64,000 nt of DNA. Origin: Pseudarthrobacter sp. NIBRBAC000502770 (GTDB taxonomy: Bacteria > Actinomycetota > Actinomycetes > Actinomycetales > Micrococcaceae). Of the stretch, positions 51,598 to 59,676 are shown piece after piece. Every line of letters starts with the position of its first letter. Positions within the stretch are counted from its first letter, which is position 1. The notes under the pieces are model-generated. The model had not been told where the DNA came from and made no database searches. It worked only from the letters and a program-made list of their open reading frames with translations. Both the position numbers and the translations under genes were made by a program. The stretch is from contig NZ_CP041198.1 of assembly GCF_006517815.1 (NCBI RefSeq), positions 1,364,001 to 1,428,000 of the forward strand. Reading direction: 5' to 3'.

Positions 51598-52373
51598 CCA
51601 CCGCAGGAAACATCCGGCTGAATACCGGAGCGAGCATCCCGCCGGTCGGATACGGGTGCTGGCAGACCGCCCGCGCCGATATTGCCGCCGCCGCGCGCGC
51701 CGGATACCGCGCCTTTGACACCGCAACCTTCTACGCGAACGAACAGGCCGTAGGTCAGGGGATCCGGGACGCAGGGCTAAACCCCGAAGACGTCTTCCTC
51801 ACCACCAAGGTATGGCGCGGCGACATGGGCTACGCTCAAACCCTGAAGGCGTTCGAAACCTCACGCCGCCTGCTCGATGCCGACGTCATCGACCTCTATC
51901 TCATCCACTGGCCCCAGCCGGACTCCCGCCTGATCACCGAAACCTGGCGGGCCATGGAAAAACTCCTGGAACGCGGAACCGTCCGCTCCATCGGTGTTTC
52001 AAACTTCGAAGCCGCCGATCTTGACCTGCTGGCCCAGCACTCGGACGTCACCCCCGCGGTAAACCAGATCGAACTAAACCCTCTACGGCAGCGCAAGAGC
52101 CTGGTCGCGGAAAATACCGCACGCGGCATCGTCACGACAGCCTGGTCACCGCTGGGTCAGGGGGGTCCGGTCCTGCATAACAAGACACTGCTTTACCTGG
52201 CCGAAGACCATGACGTCAGCGTCGCCCAGATCGTCCTTCGCTGGATGCTCCAAAAGCAGATCGTGACAATCCCGCGTTCAACCAATCCCGCACGGATCGT
52301 CGAAAACCTCGACCTGGACGGGTTCGCCCTAAACACGGCCGAGATGGAAGCCATCGACGCGCTCTCCGACTGA
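51594..52373 (+). CDS. Aldo/keto reductase
   Basis: A 259-aa AKR. GYRAFDTATFYANEQAVGQG (Asp, Tyr), TTKVWRGDMGYAQTLKAF (Lys) and DLYLIHWPQP (His) form the catalytic tetrad. NADPH segment IPRSTNPARIVENLDL. Overlaps the MFS gene by four bases. A small-molecule ketone or aldehyde reductase; acts in the same operon as the PRISE-type enzyme. Confidence 0.92.
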   Translation: MTTAGNIRLNTGASIPPVGYGCWQTARADIAAAARAGYRAFDTATFYANEQAVGQGIRDAGLNPEDVFLTTKVWRGDMGYAQTLKAFETSRRLLDADVIDLYLIHWPQPDSRLITETWRAMEKLLERGTVRSIGVSNFEAADLDLLAQHSDVTPAVNQIELNPLRQRKSLVAENTARGIVTTAWSPLGQGGPVLHNKTLLYLAEDHDVSVAQIVLRWMLQKQIVTIPRSTNPARIVENLDLDGFALNTAEMEAIDALSD

Positions 52374-52396
52374 CCCCGACACCTCAAGGACACCTC

Positions 52397-53344
52397 ATGC
52401 CTACCGTTGGTCATTCCGACCTGACCATCTTTCCGATCGCCCTGGGCGGAAACACCTTCGGGTGGACCTCCAATGAAACAGAGTCCCGCGCTGTCCTGGA
52501 CGCCTTCACTGAGCAGGGCGGAAACTTCGTCGACACAGCAGACAGCTACTCGGCCTGGGCCGAGGGCAACACCGGAGGGGAATCCGAGACGATCATCGGA
52601 GACTGGATGGCACGGCGCTCCAACAGGTCTCAGGTCATCATCGGAACGAAAGTCAGCCAGCACCCCGGTTTTCCAGGCCTGTCCCGGAAGAACATCGTGG
52701 CAGCCTCCGAAGCATCCCTGCGACGGCTAGGCAGCGACTACATCGACCTCTACTATGCGCACTTCGATGACGAGACCACTCCTCTGGAGGAGACCGTCGG
52801 AGCCTTCGGTGATCTCGTCATCGCCGGAAAAGTCCGTCACGTCGGCCTCTCCAACTACAGCGCGGAGCGGATCAGGGAATGGATCAGGATCGCGGACGAC
52901 AACGGCTATGCCCGTCCCGTGGCCCTGCAGCCGCACTACAACCTGGTACACAGAACCGGCTTCGAGGGCGAACTCGCTTCACTGGCTGCCACCAACGGGC
53001 TCGGGGTCATCCCCTACTGGTCCCTCGCCAGCGGGTTCCTCACCGGCAAATACCGGACCCGTGAAGACCTCGTAGGCACACCCCGAGAAAAGATGGCAGG
53101 CAGTTACTTCAGTACCGAAGGCTTGCGGGTCATCTCCGTCCTCGACGACATCGCACAGGAGAGAGGCACCACCATTGCGACAGCAGCTCTCGCATGGCTT
53201 CTCACCCGACCCAATATCGCCGCCCCAATCGCCAGCGCCCGCACCGCGGAACAGTTGCCCGACCTCATGGCAGCAGCCTCCCTGACCCTCACGGAACTGG
53301 AAATCCACCGCCTCGACGAGATGTCCTCCCTCATTCCGGCCTGA
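52397..53344 (+). CDS. Aldo/keto reductase (YajO/Tas-like)
   Basis: A 315-aa AKR of the longer type. GGNFVDTADSYSAWAEGNTG, IGTKVSQHPGFPG, IDLYYAHFDDETTPLEET and GVIPYWSLASGFLTGKYR are family features. ATG at 52397 has CAAGGACACCTC upstream, 23 bp after the previous stop. Last gene of the plus-strand operon. Its substrate is unknown. Confidence 0.92.
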   Translation: MPTVGHSDLTIFPIALGGNTFGWTSNETESRAVLDAFTEQGGNFVDTADSYSAWAEGNTGGESETIIGDWMARRSNRSQVIIGTKVSQHPGFPGLSRKNIVAASEASLRRLGSDYIDLYYAHFDDETTPLEETVGAFGDLVIAGKVRHVGLSNYSAERIREWIRIADDNGYARPVALQPHYNLVHRTGFEGELASLAATNGLGVIPYWSLASGFLTGKYRTREDLVGTPREKMAGSYFSTEGLRVISVLDDIAQERGTTIATAALAWLLTRPNIAAPIASARTAEQLPDLMAAASLTLTELEIHRLDEMSSLIPA

Positions 53345-53496
53345 TAAACAAAAGGGAGCGTTTCGCGGCCTGGTCGTGGCCCCGCCCGGCGGCTAGACGC
53401 AGCGGGGCAGTTTGGACTGGGAGAGCTTGAGGAGAAACCGTCACGATATCGGCCGGAAGTAGCCCTATGCCGAGCACTCCCTGTCTGATTTCAAAG

Positions 53497-53520
53497 GCTG
53501 ATAATGGAGATTCCGTAAAG
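53497..53520 (+). repeat. Repeat edge motif, copy d
   Basis: GGCTGATAATGGAGATTCCG from 53497 to 53516 matches the edges at 7134, 20381 and 27419. A fifth, weaker copy is at 54072-54095. Both lie on either side of the 53571-53882 gene. Confidence 0.5.
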
Positions 53521-53570
53521 GCCGCTTAGCGCCTCGATGGTCCGTTCGCCCTGTGCCCGACGGCGCGGAC

Positions 53571-53882
53571 TCACTCCGCGGCGGCGACCCCGAGGTCCGC
53601 GGCGTGGCCACTGATGGTGCGGGCGAGGTCGATGTCGCGGCTGGTGATCCCGCCGACGTCGTGGCTTGAGAGCGTGACGCGGACCTCGGGGTAGGTGAGC
53701 GTGAGGTCGGGGTGGTGGTTGGCCTGCTCGGCGGAGGCGCCGATGCGGTTTACGAGCTCCAGGCCAGTGGAGAACTTCCGGGTCCTGAAGGTGGCGGCGA
53801 GGGCCTCGCCGGTCACGTGCCAGCCGGTGAGCCCGGCCTCGGCGAGTTCGGCGGCGGACAGCTTCCGTTGGGGATCAGTCAT
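53571..53882 (-). CDS. Pterin-4-alpha-carbinolamine dehydratase
   Basis: A 103-aa PCD/DCoH-fold protein. The catalytic EQANHHPDLTLTYPEVRVT block with the His-His pair is diagnostic, followed by a Ser-His-Asp segment (SSHDVGGIT) and a final amphipathic helix. It recycles 4a-hydroxytetrahydrobiopterin; in bacteria without phenylalanine hydroxylase it may act as a molybdopterin or folate accessory enzyme. Isolated, with no cotranscribed gene. Confidence 0.9.
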   Translation of the reverse strand: MTDPQRKLSAAELAEAGLTGWHVTGEALAATFRTRKFSTGLELVNRIGASAEQANHHPDLTLTYPEVRVTLSSHDVGGITSRDIDLARTISGHAADLGVAAAE

Positions 53883-54071
53883 GGTGCCATCATGGCTCGG
53901 GATGGCCGCCTGGGCTACCCCTGAGGCACCACTTCGCCAAGGGTGATGGCAGGCGCCGGCGACTGAGGGTAAAACGTCGGCACTGCCCGGGGACCACCTG
54001 TCACGCGCTGGTAAGCGAGAGAAAAGCCCAGGGGCGTCCTTCTCCGAGCCATCCCCAGGTCAAATTCGAAG

Positions 54072-54095
54072 GCCGATATCGGCCGTTCGATAAAG
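54072..54095 (+). repeat. Repeat edge motif, copy e
   Basis: GCCGATATCGGCCGTTCGAT from about 54072, preceded by TTCGAAG. Weaker match to the repeat edge; it contains an internal palindrome CGATATCG. Confidence 0.4.
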
Positions 54096-54222
54096 CCGAC
54101 AGGACCCTTCGGATTTAGGCGCCCGGCCGCCTGAAAGATTCGGGCAGCGAACTTCATCCCGGTGCTCCCGCCCCTTGAGCTCGGGACTTGAATCGAAGGC
54201 GCGTGCCGCCTGCTGAGGTGTC

Positions 54223-54239
54223 AGTACCGTTTTGGTACC
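54223..54239. promoter_or_regulatory. Toxin-antitoxin operator, copy C
   Basis: AGTACC-GTTTT-GGTACC, one base different from copy B, 9 bp before the antitoxin ATG. Confidence 0.65.
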
Positions 54240-54247
54240 ATGGTGAC

Positions 54248-54454
54248 ATGGCTATGAATCTCCGTGTCCCTGAAGACCTCGATCGGCGGCTGGAGAAGTT
54301 GGCCGCCGAGGAACACACGTCCAAGTCCGCGCTTCTGTTGCAGGGGGCAGAACTGGTTCTGCAGCGCCATGCGCGGCGGCGTGAGATCAGCGCTGGGCTT
54401 GATTTTGTTGTGAGTCATGACGCGGAGTTGCTGAAGCGCCTTGAGGACGCGTGA
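54248..54454 (+). CDS. Ribbon-helix-helix antitoxin, copy C
   Basis: A 68-aa antitoxin differing from copy B at one residue (Val for Met near residue 54). ATG at 54248 with the same operator; a longer in-frame start has no ribosome site. It neutralises the downstream Doc toxin and represses the operon. Cross-talk between modules B and C is expected. Confidence 0.85.
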   Translation: MAMNLRVPEDLDRRLEKLAAEEHTSKSALLLQGAELVLQRHARRREISAGLDFVVSHDAELLKRLEDA

Positions 54455-54819
54455 CGGCGTACCTGGACATTGAGGATGCACTTCAGGTAGTTGATCGGTA
54501 CGGGTTCCATATCTGTGATGTCGGGTTGTTGGCCTCGGCGTTGGCCAGGCCGGCTACGACTGTCATGGGTGCGGATGCTTATCCGGAACTGGCGGTGAAG
54601 GCGGCCGCTTTGTTGGAGTCGGTCGCGCGGTTCCATCCACTCATTGATGCGAACAAACGGACGGCGTGGACGCTCATGGTGTTGTTGCTCTGGGTCAACG
54701 GTTACCGGCATGGCTTCACCACGGAGGAAGGCTTCGACCTCGTCGTCGGAGTCGCCGCGGGCACTGTCGACTTGCTGGACTCTGCCGCCGAAATTTCCAG
54801 GCATCTGGTGCCCCGGTAG
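54451..54819 (+). CDS. Doc-type Fic toxin, copy C
   Basis: A 122-aa Doc toxin about 93% identical to copy B by eye. Its Fic core, HPLIDANKRTAW, is the canonical Doc form (Asp-Ala-Asn-Lys-Arg), except that Phe is Leu. Intact and probably active. GTG start overlaps the antitoxin stop (GTGA). A ~300-bp partial repeat of the copy-B flank follows it. Confidence 0.88.
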   Translation: MTAYLDIEDALQVVDRYGFHICDVGLLASALARPATTVMGADAYPELAVKAAALLESVARFHPLIDANKRTAWTLMVLLLWVNGYRHGFTTEEGFDLVVGVAAGTVDLLDSAAEISRHLVPR

Positions 54820-54841
54820 TCCTTCACCCCCCGAAAATGGG

Positions 54842-55147
54842 GTGTGGACAATGTTCACACTTTTCGTCTCGTACTGCCTCGTACAGCTGCCGGACTTCTT
54901 CGAATTCCGCATGATTTCGCGGATTCCCATTGTATGTAAGGGCGGGAATGTAGTTCGAGTCCCACCTCGGGCACAGCAGATCCCCTCGTCAGAGGGGGCT
55001 TTGCTTTAACGTGTCAGATAGTTTGAGTATCGTCGCTCTGGTCCACCTGCCGTGAGTGGGTTCTGGACCTTCCTCGTTCAAATTATCTCGGGTGGGCCGG
55101 CGGTGGCCCACCTCTATGCATTCGCCGGGGGAGCGGGACGACATGAA
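54842..55147 (+). repeat. Palindrome-bounded repeat, truncated copy C
   Basis: Opens with GTGTGGACAATGTTCACAC (54842-54860), includes the tRNA-3'-end-like core (54952-54974) and a hairpin CCCCTC-GTCA-GAGGGG (54982-54997), and loses similarity to copies A and B after the GGGACGACATGA region near 55147. The right palindrome is absent. Confidence 0.75.
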
Positions 55148-55257
55148 GGGCCCTCATCCTGATACCGCGCCGGACGAGATAGGCGCGGGAACTTCTGGCC
55201 GTGCCGTCCCAGATGATGAACCCCACTGCGTGGACGTGTTTCTTTCCTGCAGCAGCG

Positions 55258-55860
55258 CTATTTGCTGGCGCCGGCGGTGAGGCCTTCTCGCCGGGTTCGT
55301 TGGCCGAAGATGAAGACGACCAGTGCCGGCAGCCTGGACAGGATCACGCCGGCGAGGCCCACCGAGATGCTGCCGGTGGCGAGGTGGCCCTGGAGCGTGA
55401 CCAGGCCGAGGGAAGGGTGAAATTTTGTTCGCTGATGGTGAGGACCAGTGGCCGGAAGAATTCGTTCCAATGGAAGTTGAAGGCGAGGATCCCGACGATT
55501 CGCCATGCCGGGGACCGCCAAGGGGACGTAGACCGAACGGAAGATCCGCCACGGCCCGGCACCGTCAAGGGCGGCTGCTTCGGCGAAGTCGTTCGGCAGG
55601 CCAAGGAAGTACTGGCGCATCAGGAAGGTGCCGAATGCTGTGGGAATGGCTGGCAGGATCAGGGCCAGCAGGGTGTCGGACAGGCCCATTCCACGGATCA
55701 GCATGAACACCGGGCGTAGCCGGCCAGGGTGGCCGACGCTATCTGGCCAAGTGCGATCAGGCCGGTCACCATGGCGCTGTTCAGGGTGAGTTGCGCAAAC
55801 CTGCTGCTGGACCGCAGCGAATGCGCAGGGGCTTGGTGCCCTTGTCTTTTCAGACGTCAT
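55258..55860 (-). pseudogene. Sugar ABC transporter permease, frameshifted
   Basis: The ATG at 55858-55860 has CTAGGAGGAG upstream and the end matches MalG-type permeases (RREGLTAGASK). Between them homology changes frame: GMGLSDTLLALILPAIPTAF, FLMRQYFLGLPNDFAEAAA, DGAGPWRIFRSVYVPLAVPG (EAA loop), then FNFHWNEFFRPLVLTI in another frame, then LVTLQGHLATGSISVGLAG. Three or more frameshifts and a shortened N-terminal part make it inactive. It was the fructan cassette's importer. Confidence 0.85.
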
Positions 55861-55924
55861 TGTGGGCTCCTCCTAGCAGGGTAAACGGCGTCCTTTACTT
55901 GTGTTGCCCGCAGGGTCGTTTTGT

Positions 55925-56896
55925 TTATGCCTGGTCGCATGCGAAAGCGGTTGATTCGGAGGCGTGTGCTTCGACAGCAGCTGTCAGTTCGTCCAGAGTG
56001 GGCGGGTTCGCACCGGCGCGCTGCACGGTGATGGCCGCTGCTGCGGCTGCTGTGCGTCCCAGCTGCTCCATGACGGCGGGGGCAAAGCCCTCGGTGCCGC
56101 GGGTGAGCAGGCCCAGGATCAGTGCGGCCATGTAGGAGTCGCCGGCGCCGATCGTGTCCGCCACCGTCGCTTTGACGGCGGGAATGGTGATGCTCGCGGA
56201 CGGCGAGGTGAATTGGGAGCCGGCAGCACCTTTGGTTATCACCGCCAGCCCGGCGCCGAGGCGGAGGATGTGCTGAGCGGTTTCTTCCAGTGTTTTCGCG
56301 GGGTAGAGCCACTGGGCGTCCTCGTCGCTGAGTTTAACGACGTCGGTCAGTGCGCCGATTGCTTCGAAGGTTGCCTTCGCTTCGGCGTGGCTGCCAAGCA
56401 GCGATGGCCTGATGTTCGGGTCGTAGGTGATGGTGCAATGCTTGTGGGCTTGTTCGAGCAGGGTTTTGACGGCACCGGCGCCGGGGTTGAGGAAGGTGGC
56501 GATGGAACCGGTGTGCAGGATTTGGGGGAAACAGGCAGGCGTTGCTCTTGGGAGCTGCCAGCGGATGTCGAAGTCGTATGCGGCGGATCCGTCGGGTCCG
56601 AGGGTTGCGGTCGCTGTTGGGGTGCGGGTGAGGGACTTTGATCCGGGCAGAAGTGTCACCCCTGCCCGGTGGAGGTGGTTCTCTATGGTTCTTCCCCGGT
56701 CATCGGGTGCAATGGCCGTGAGCAATCCCGTGGTAACCCCCAGGAGACCGAGGCCATAGGCGACATTGGCGGGCGATCCGCCAGGATGCTCAACCTGGCT
56801 GTCCGGGGTGGTGACCACGTCGATCAGCGCTTCGCCGACAACGATGGCGTCAAAAGGCTGCTGGGCGTCGGGGCAGGCTGCTTTGAGGTAATCCAT
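55925..56896 (-). CDS. PfkB family sugar kinase (fructokinase-like)
   Basis: A 323-aa PfkB kinase. FDAIVVGEALIDVVTT, HPGGSPANVAYGLGLLG (substrate loop), ITYDPNIRPSLLGS, KLSDEDAQWLY and VADTIGAGDSYMAALILGLL with the catalytic Asp. ATG at 56894-56896 with GAGAGA upstream; a longer frame is the shadow of the GH32 gene. It likely phosphorylates fructose released by the GH32 enzyme. Confidence 0.9.
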   Translation of the reverse strand: MDYLKAACPDAQQPFDAIVVGEALIDVVTTPDSQVEHPGGSPANVAYGLGLLGVTTGLLTAIAPDDRGRTIENHLHRAGVTLLPGSKSLTRTPTATATLGPDGSAAYDFDIRWQLPRATPACFPQILHTGSIATFLNPGAGAVKTLLEQAHKHCTITYDPNIRPSLLGSHAEAKATFEAIGALTDVVKLSDEDAQWLYPAKTLEETAQHILRLGAGLAVITKGAAGSQFTSPSASITIPAVKATVADTIGAGDSYMAALILGLLTRGTEGFAPAVMEQLGRTAAAAAAITVQRAGANPPTLDELTAAVEAHASESTAFACDQA

Positions 56897-56930
56897 GTTT
56901 GTCTCTCGGGCAGTGTTGAGTGGGGAGCGG

Positions 56931-58526
56931 CTAAGTCGTCGCGTTGATCTCGTTGATCGTGAGGTCACTGAAGGTGGCCGTTCCATCGTTGGCGTAGAGC
57001 CGGATGTTGTTGTCACCTTCCAGGGGAAACACGCGGTGTGAGTGCACCACCCGTCCGTCTCCGACGAACATTTCGACGCTGGTCCGGTCCACCAGGAGGC
57101 GGAGTGTGAGGCGCCCTGCCGAGGGATCGATAGGTGTTTGGCTTTCCCCGCCAGTGGGGTTGATGGTGGGTCGCCGGTTGACGTAGGCGAAGGGGCCGCG
57201 GAGGAACGCACCGGCGGCAACGTGCCGGCCGCCACCGGATGCACGGCAGATCTCAAGGCCGATATTGGACGGAGGGGCCGCCGGGTCCCAGACAAGCTCG
57301 CAGGTCAGGTCATAGGCAAGTGAACTGATATCGAGGTCATGCGTTCCCGTGACCTTGACGTCCCCGAGGCGGTGGGTGCGTTTGATGTGGTTGGCCAGGC
57401 CGGTGGTGGGGGTTGAGACGAGATGGTAGCTTCCGTCTGCCTTCTTGAGCCGGATGTCGCGCACGATCATGTCATCACCGTTGTACGCGTCGGTCGCCAG
57501 GGTGGGAGTGTTGTGGGGGTAGTCCCAGAAGTTCGCCCAGCCAAGCGCCCTGCGCAGGGTGGCATCCTCCGCGCCGGACGCGTCGTGATGGGGGTAGGTC
57601 ACTGCTCCGTAGAAGTCATAGCCGTAGTCCAGCCATTCCGGCTCGGCATGGTCGGGAGCGAACGTGATTCCGTTGAAGGCTCCTGTCCAGTATGCGTATG
57701 TTGCCGGCAGTCCACGGCCTTTGCCGTTGGCGCTGGTGCCCAGGATCCAGTGCGAAGTACCGTCGTCGGCGGTCATGCGGAAAAGGTCCGGGCACTCCAG
57801 CAGCCCCAGGTCCGTCCGGACGAATTCGCCGACCCGCCGCCAGGAACGCAGGTTGGCAGATGTGTAGAAGCCGAGCTTCTGCCCTTCGGCGTTGACCATG
57901 AACCACTGCCCGCGGTCGGCGTCCCAGATGACTTTCGGGTCGCGGAAGTCCTGTACGCCTGGGTTTGGAAGTACCGGCGCCGTCCCACCAGGTTGGAACG
58001 AGCGCCCACGGTCAGTTGAATACCAGAGGTATTGGGCTTGGCGGCCCTGGGGTGCCTGGGTCACGAGGGCTACGACGGCGTTTTCACCGTAGCCGGCGGT
58101 GTTTCGTTCGTCGATGACGAGACAGCCTGACCAGCAGTCACCGTTGCCGTTGCTGAACTTGGGGATGGCCACGCCACGGTCGCGGAAGGAGACGTGGTCG
58201 GTGGTGGTGGCACGGCGCCACGATGTGCCGCCGCCGCCCTGGAGGTAGTCGGCGTTGTAGAGGTAGTAGTAGTGGTATTCGCCGTCGATGTAGATGGGCC
58301 GCTGGGGGTCGTTCTTCCAGTTGTCGGGGACGCTGAAGTGATAGGTCGGGCGCATGCGGGTTGGTCCTTTGTAGGGCGGCTTGGCCGGTGCGGTGCCGGG
58401 GGCGTTCGGGGGTGCCGCTGCCGCTGACTGGGCGAATGGTGTTGCGAGTGCGAGCGATCCGGTGAGCGCAACGGCCCCGCTTCCGTTCAGGAGGGCACGC
58501 CGGGATACGGCGGGTGAATTTTCCAT
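56931..58526 (-). CDS. Secreted GH32 fructan hydrolase or levan fructotransferase
   Basis: A 531-aa secreted enzyme. Twin-arginine SRRALLNGSG and hydrophobic segment give a Tat signal ending near Ala38. GH32 triad: Asp73 in NWKNDPQRP (WMNDPNG variant), Asp196 in FRDPK, Glu244 in ECPDLF. The beta-propeller ends near residue 370 and a beta-sandwich follows (VDRTSVEMFVGDG). Length and the NDPQRP variant are like Arthrobacter levan fructotransferases; levanase is the alternative. Confidence 0.88.
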   Translation of the reverse strand: MENSPAVSRRALLNGSGAVALTGSLALATPFAQSAAAAPPNAPGTAPAKPPYKGPTRMRPTYHFSVPDNWKNDPQRPIYIDGEYHYYYLYNADYLQGGGGTSWRRATTTDHVSFRDRGVAIPKFSNGNGDCWSGCLVIDERNTAGYGENAVVALVTQAPQGRQAQYLWYSTDRGRSFQPGGTAPVLPNPGVQDFRDPKVIWDADRGQWFMVNAEGQKLGFYTSANLRSWRRVGEFVRTDLGLLECPDLFRMTADDGTSHWILGTSANGKGRGLPATYAYWTGAFNGITFAPDHAEPEWLDYGYDFYGAVTYPHHDASGAEDATLRRALGWANFWDYPHNTPTLATDAYNGDDMIVRDIRLKKADGSYHLVSTPTTGLANHIKRTHRLGDVKVTGTHDLDISSLAYDLTCELVWDPAAPPSNIGLEICRASGGGRHVAAGAFLRGPFAYVNRRPTINPTGGESQTPIDPSAGRLTLRLLVDRTSVEMFVGDGRVVHSHRVFPLEGDNNIRLYANDGTATFSDLTINEINATT

Positions 58527-58602
58527 CAGTTACCTTTCGGCGGGCAGCGTCGGTGCTGCCTGGGCGTGAATCTTGATGTTTTGGGACGTGGAAACGGGAA
58601 CG

Positions 58603-59676
58603 TCAGTCTCCAGGCTCCGGTTCTGTCGCCAATGCATGGCCGCCGGCGCCGGCGCGCGGGCGGTAGAGGTGGCAGCGGACCCAGTGGCGGTTCAGGGGGT
58701 CGCCCACCTGGTGGCGGACGGGTTCCTCGGATGAGCAGCGCTGCTTCGGGTCGTTCTCAAAGGCGCAGCTGGCGGAAGCCATGACGGCTTGCCGGAGCTG
58801 GGCGCGGTGGATCGGGTCGTAGGATCCGGCCCGCGCCGGGTCGGGGACGGCTGAGACGAGCAATTGGGTGTAGGGGTGGGCCGGGTTGGCCAGCAGGTCC
58901 AGTGATTCACCCTCTTCCACGATTTCGCCGGCGAACATGACGGCCGTCCGGTCCGCCAGGTACCGGGCGGAGGCGAGGTCGTGGGTGATGTAGAGCATGG
59001 AAATGCCCTGCTCATCGCGCAGTTTCCGCATCAGGTTCAGCACGCCGATGCGGACCGAAACGTCCAGCATGGAAGTCGGTTCGTCGGCGAGGATGACATT
59101 TGGCTCCACGGCCAGGGCCCGTGCGATAGCGACCCGTTGACGTTGCCCGCCGGAGAGCTCATGGGGGTAGGAGTCGAGCATGTCGGCCTGAAGCCCGACG
59201 GTGGTCATGAGCTCTTCGAGACGGCGCCTGGTCTCCTCTTCGGAACCGCGTTGGCGGGTGCCGCCCTTGCCGTGGATGGTGAGGGACCGGCGGAGGAAGT
59301 GCTCGATTCGGTGGGCGGGATTCAGTGAGCCAAAGGGGTCCTGGAAGACCATCTGCAGCTGGGACCGGAACTCCCGTGAGGCCTGGAAACGGTCACGTTT
59401 GAGGACGTCGACGCCGTCGACCAGGATGGCCCCTTCGCCGGGTTTCTCGAGCCGGGCGACACAGCGGGCCAGGGTGCTCTTGCCTGAACCGGATTCGCCG
59501 ACCAGTGCCACGATCTCTCCGCGGCCGATGGTCAGGTCGACACGGTGGAGCGCCCGGACCGCCTGGCTGGAGAACAGTCCGCCGATGTGGAAGGACCTAC
59601 CCAGTCCGCGCACCTCCAGGGCCGGCGTCAGGGACGAAACATCCGGCCGTGTAGGGGAGTGGACGGCGTGGCTCAT
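58603..59676 (-). CDS. Dpp/Opp-type ABC transporter ATP-binding protein (DppF)
   Basis: A 357-aa ATPase. Walker A GESGSGKST, signature ELSGGQRQRVAIARAL, Walker B VILADEPTSMLD, plus the C-terminal Cys-rich FENDPKQRCSSEEPVRH found in DppF/OppF. ATG overlaps the DppD stop (ATGA). Its C-terminus contains a short RPRAGAGG tail. Powers import of a peptide or oligosaccharide. Confidence 0.92.
   Translation of the reverse strand: MSHAVHSPTRPDVSSLTPALEVRGLGRSFHIGGLFSSQAVRALHRVDLTIGRGEIVALVGESGSGKSTLARCVARLEKPGEGAILVDGVDVLKRDRFQASREFRSQLQMVFQDPFGSLNPAHRIEHFLRRSLTIHGKGGTRQRGSEEETRRRLEELMTTVGLQADMLDSYPHELSGGQRQRVAIARALAVEPNVILADEPTSMLDVSVRIGVLNLMRKLRDEQGISMLYITHDLASARYLADRTAVMFAGEIVEEGESLDLLANPAHPYTQLLVSAVPDPARAGSYDPIHRAQLRQAVMASASCAFENDPKQRCSSEEPVRHQVGDPLNRHWVRCHLYRPRAGAGGHALATEPEPGD

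Noticed and set aside
56897-57295. N-terminal extension of the PfkB kinase
   Set aside because: Overlaps the GH32 C-terminus in another frame; the kinase fold starts at FDAIVVG just after the ATG at 56896.
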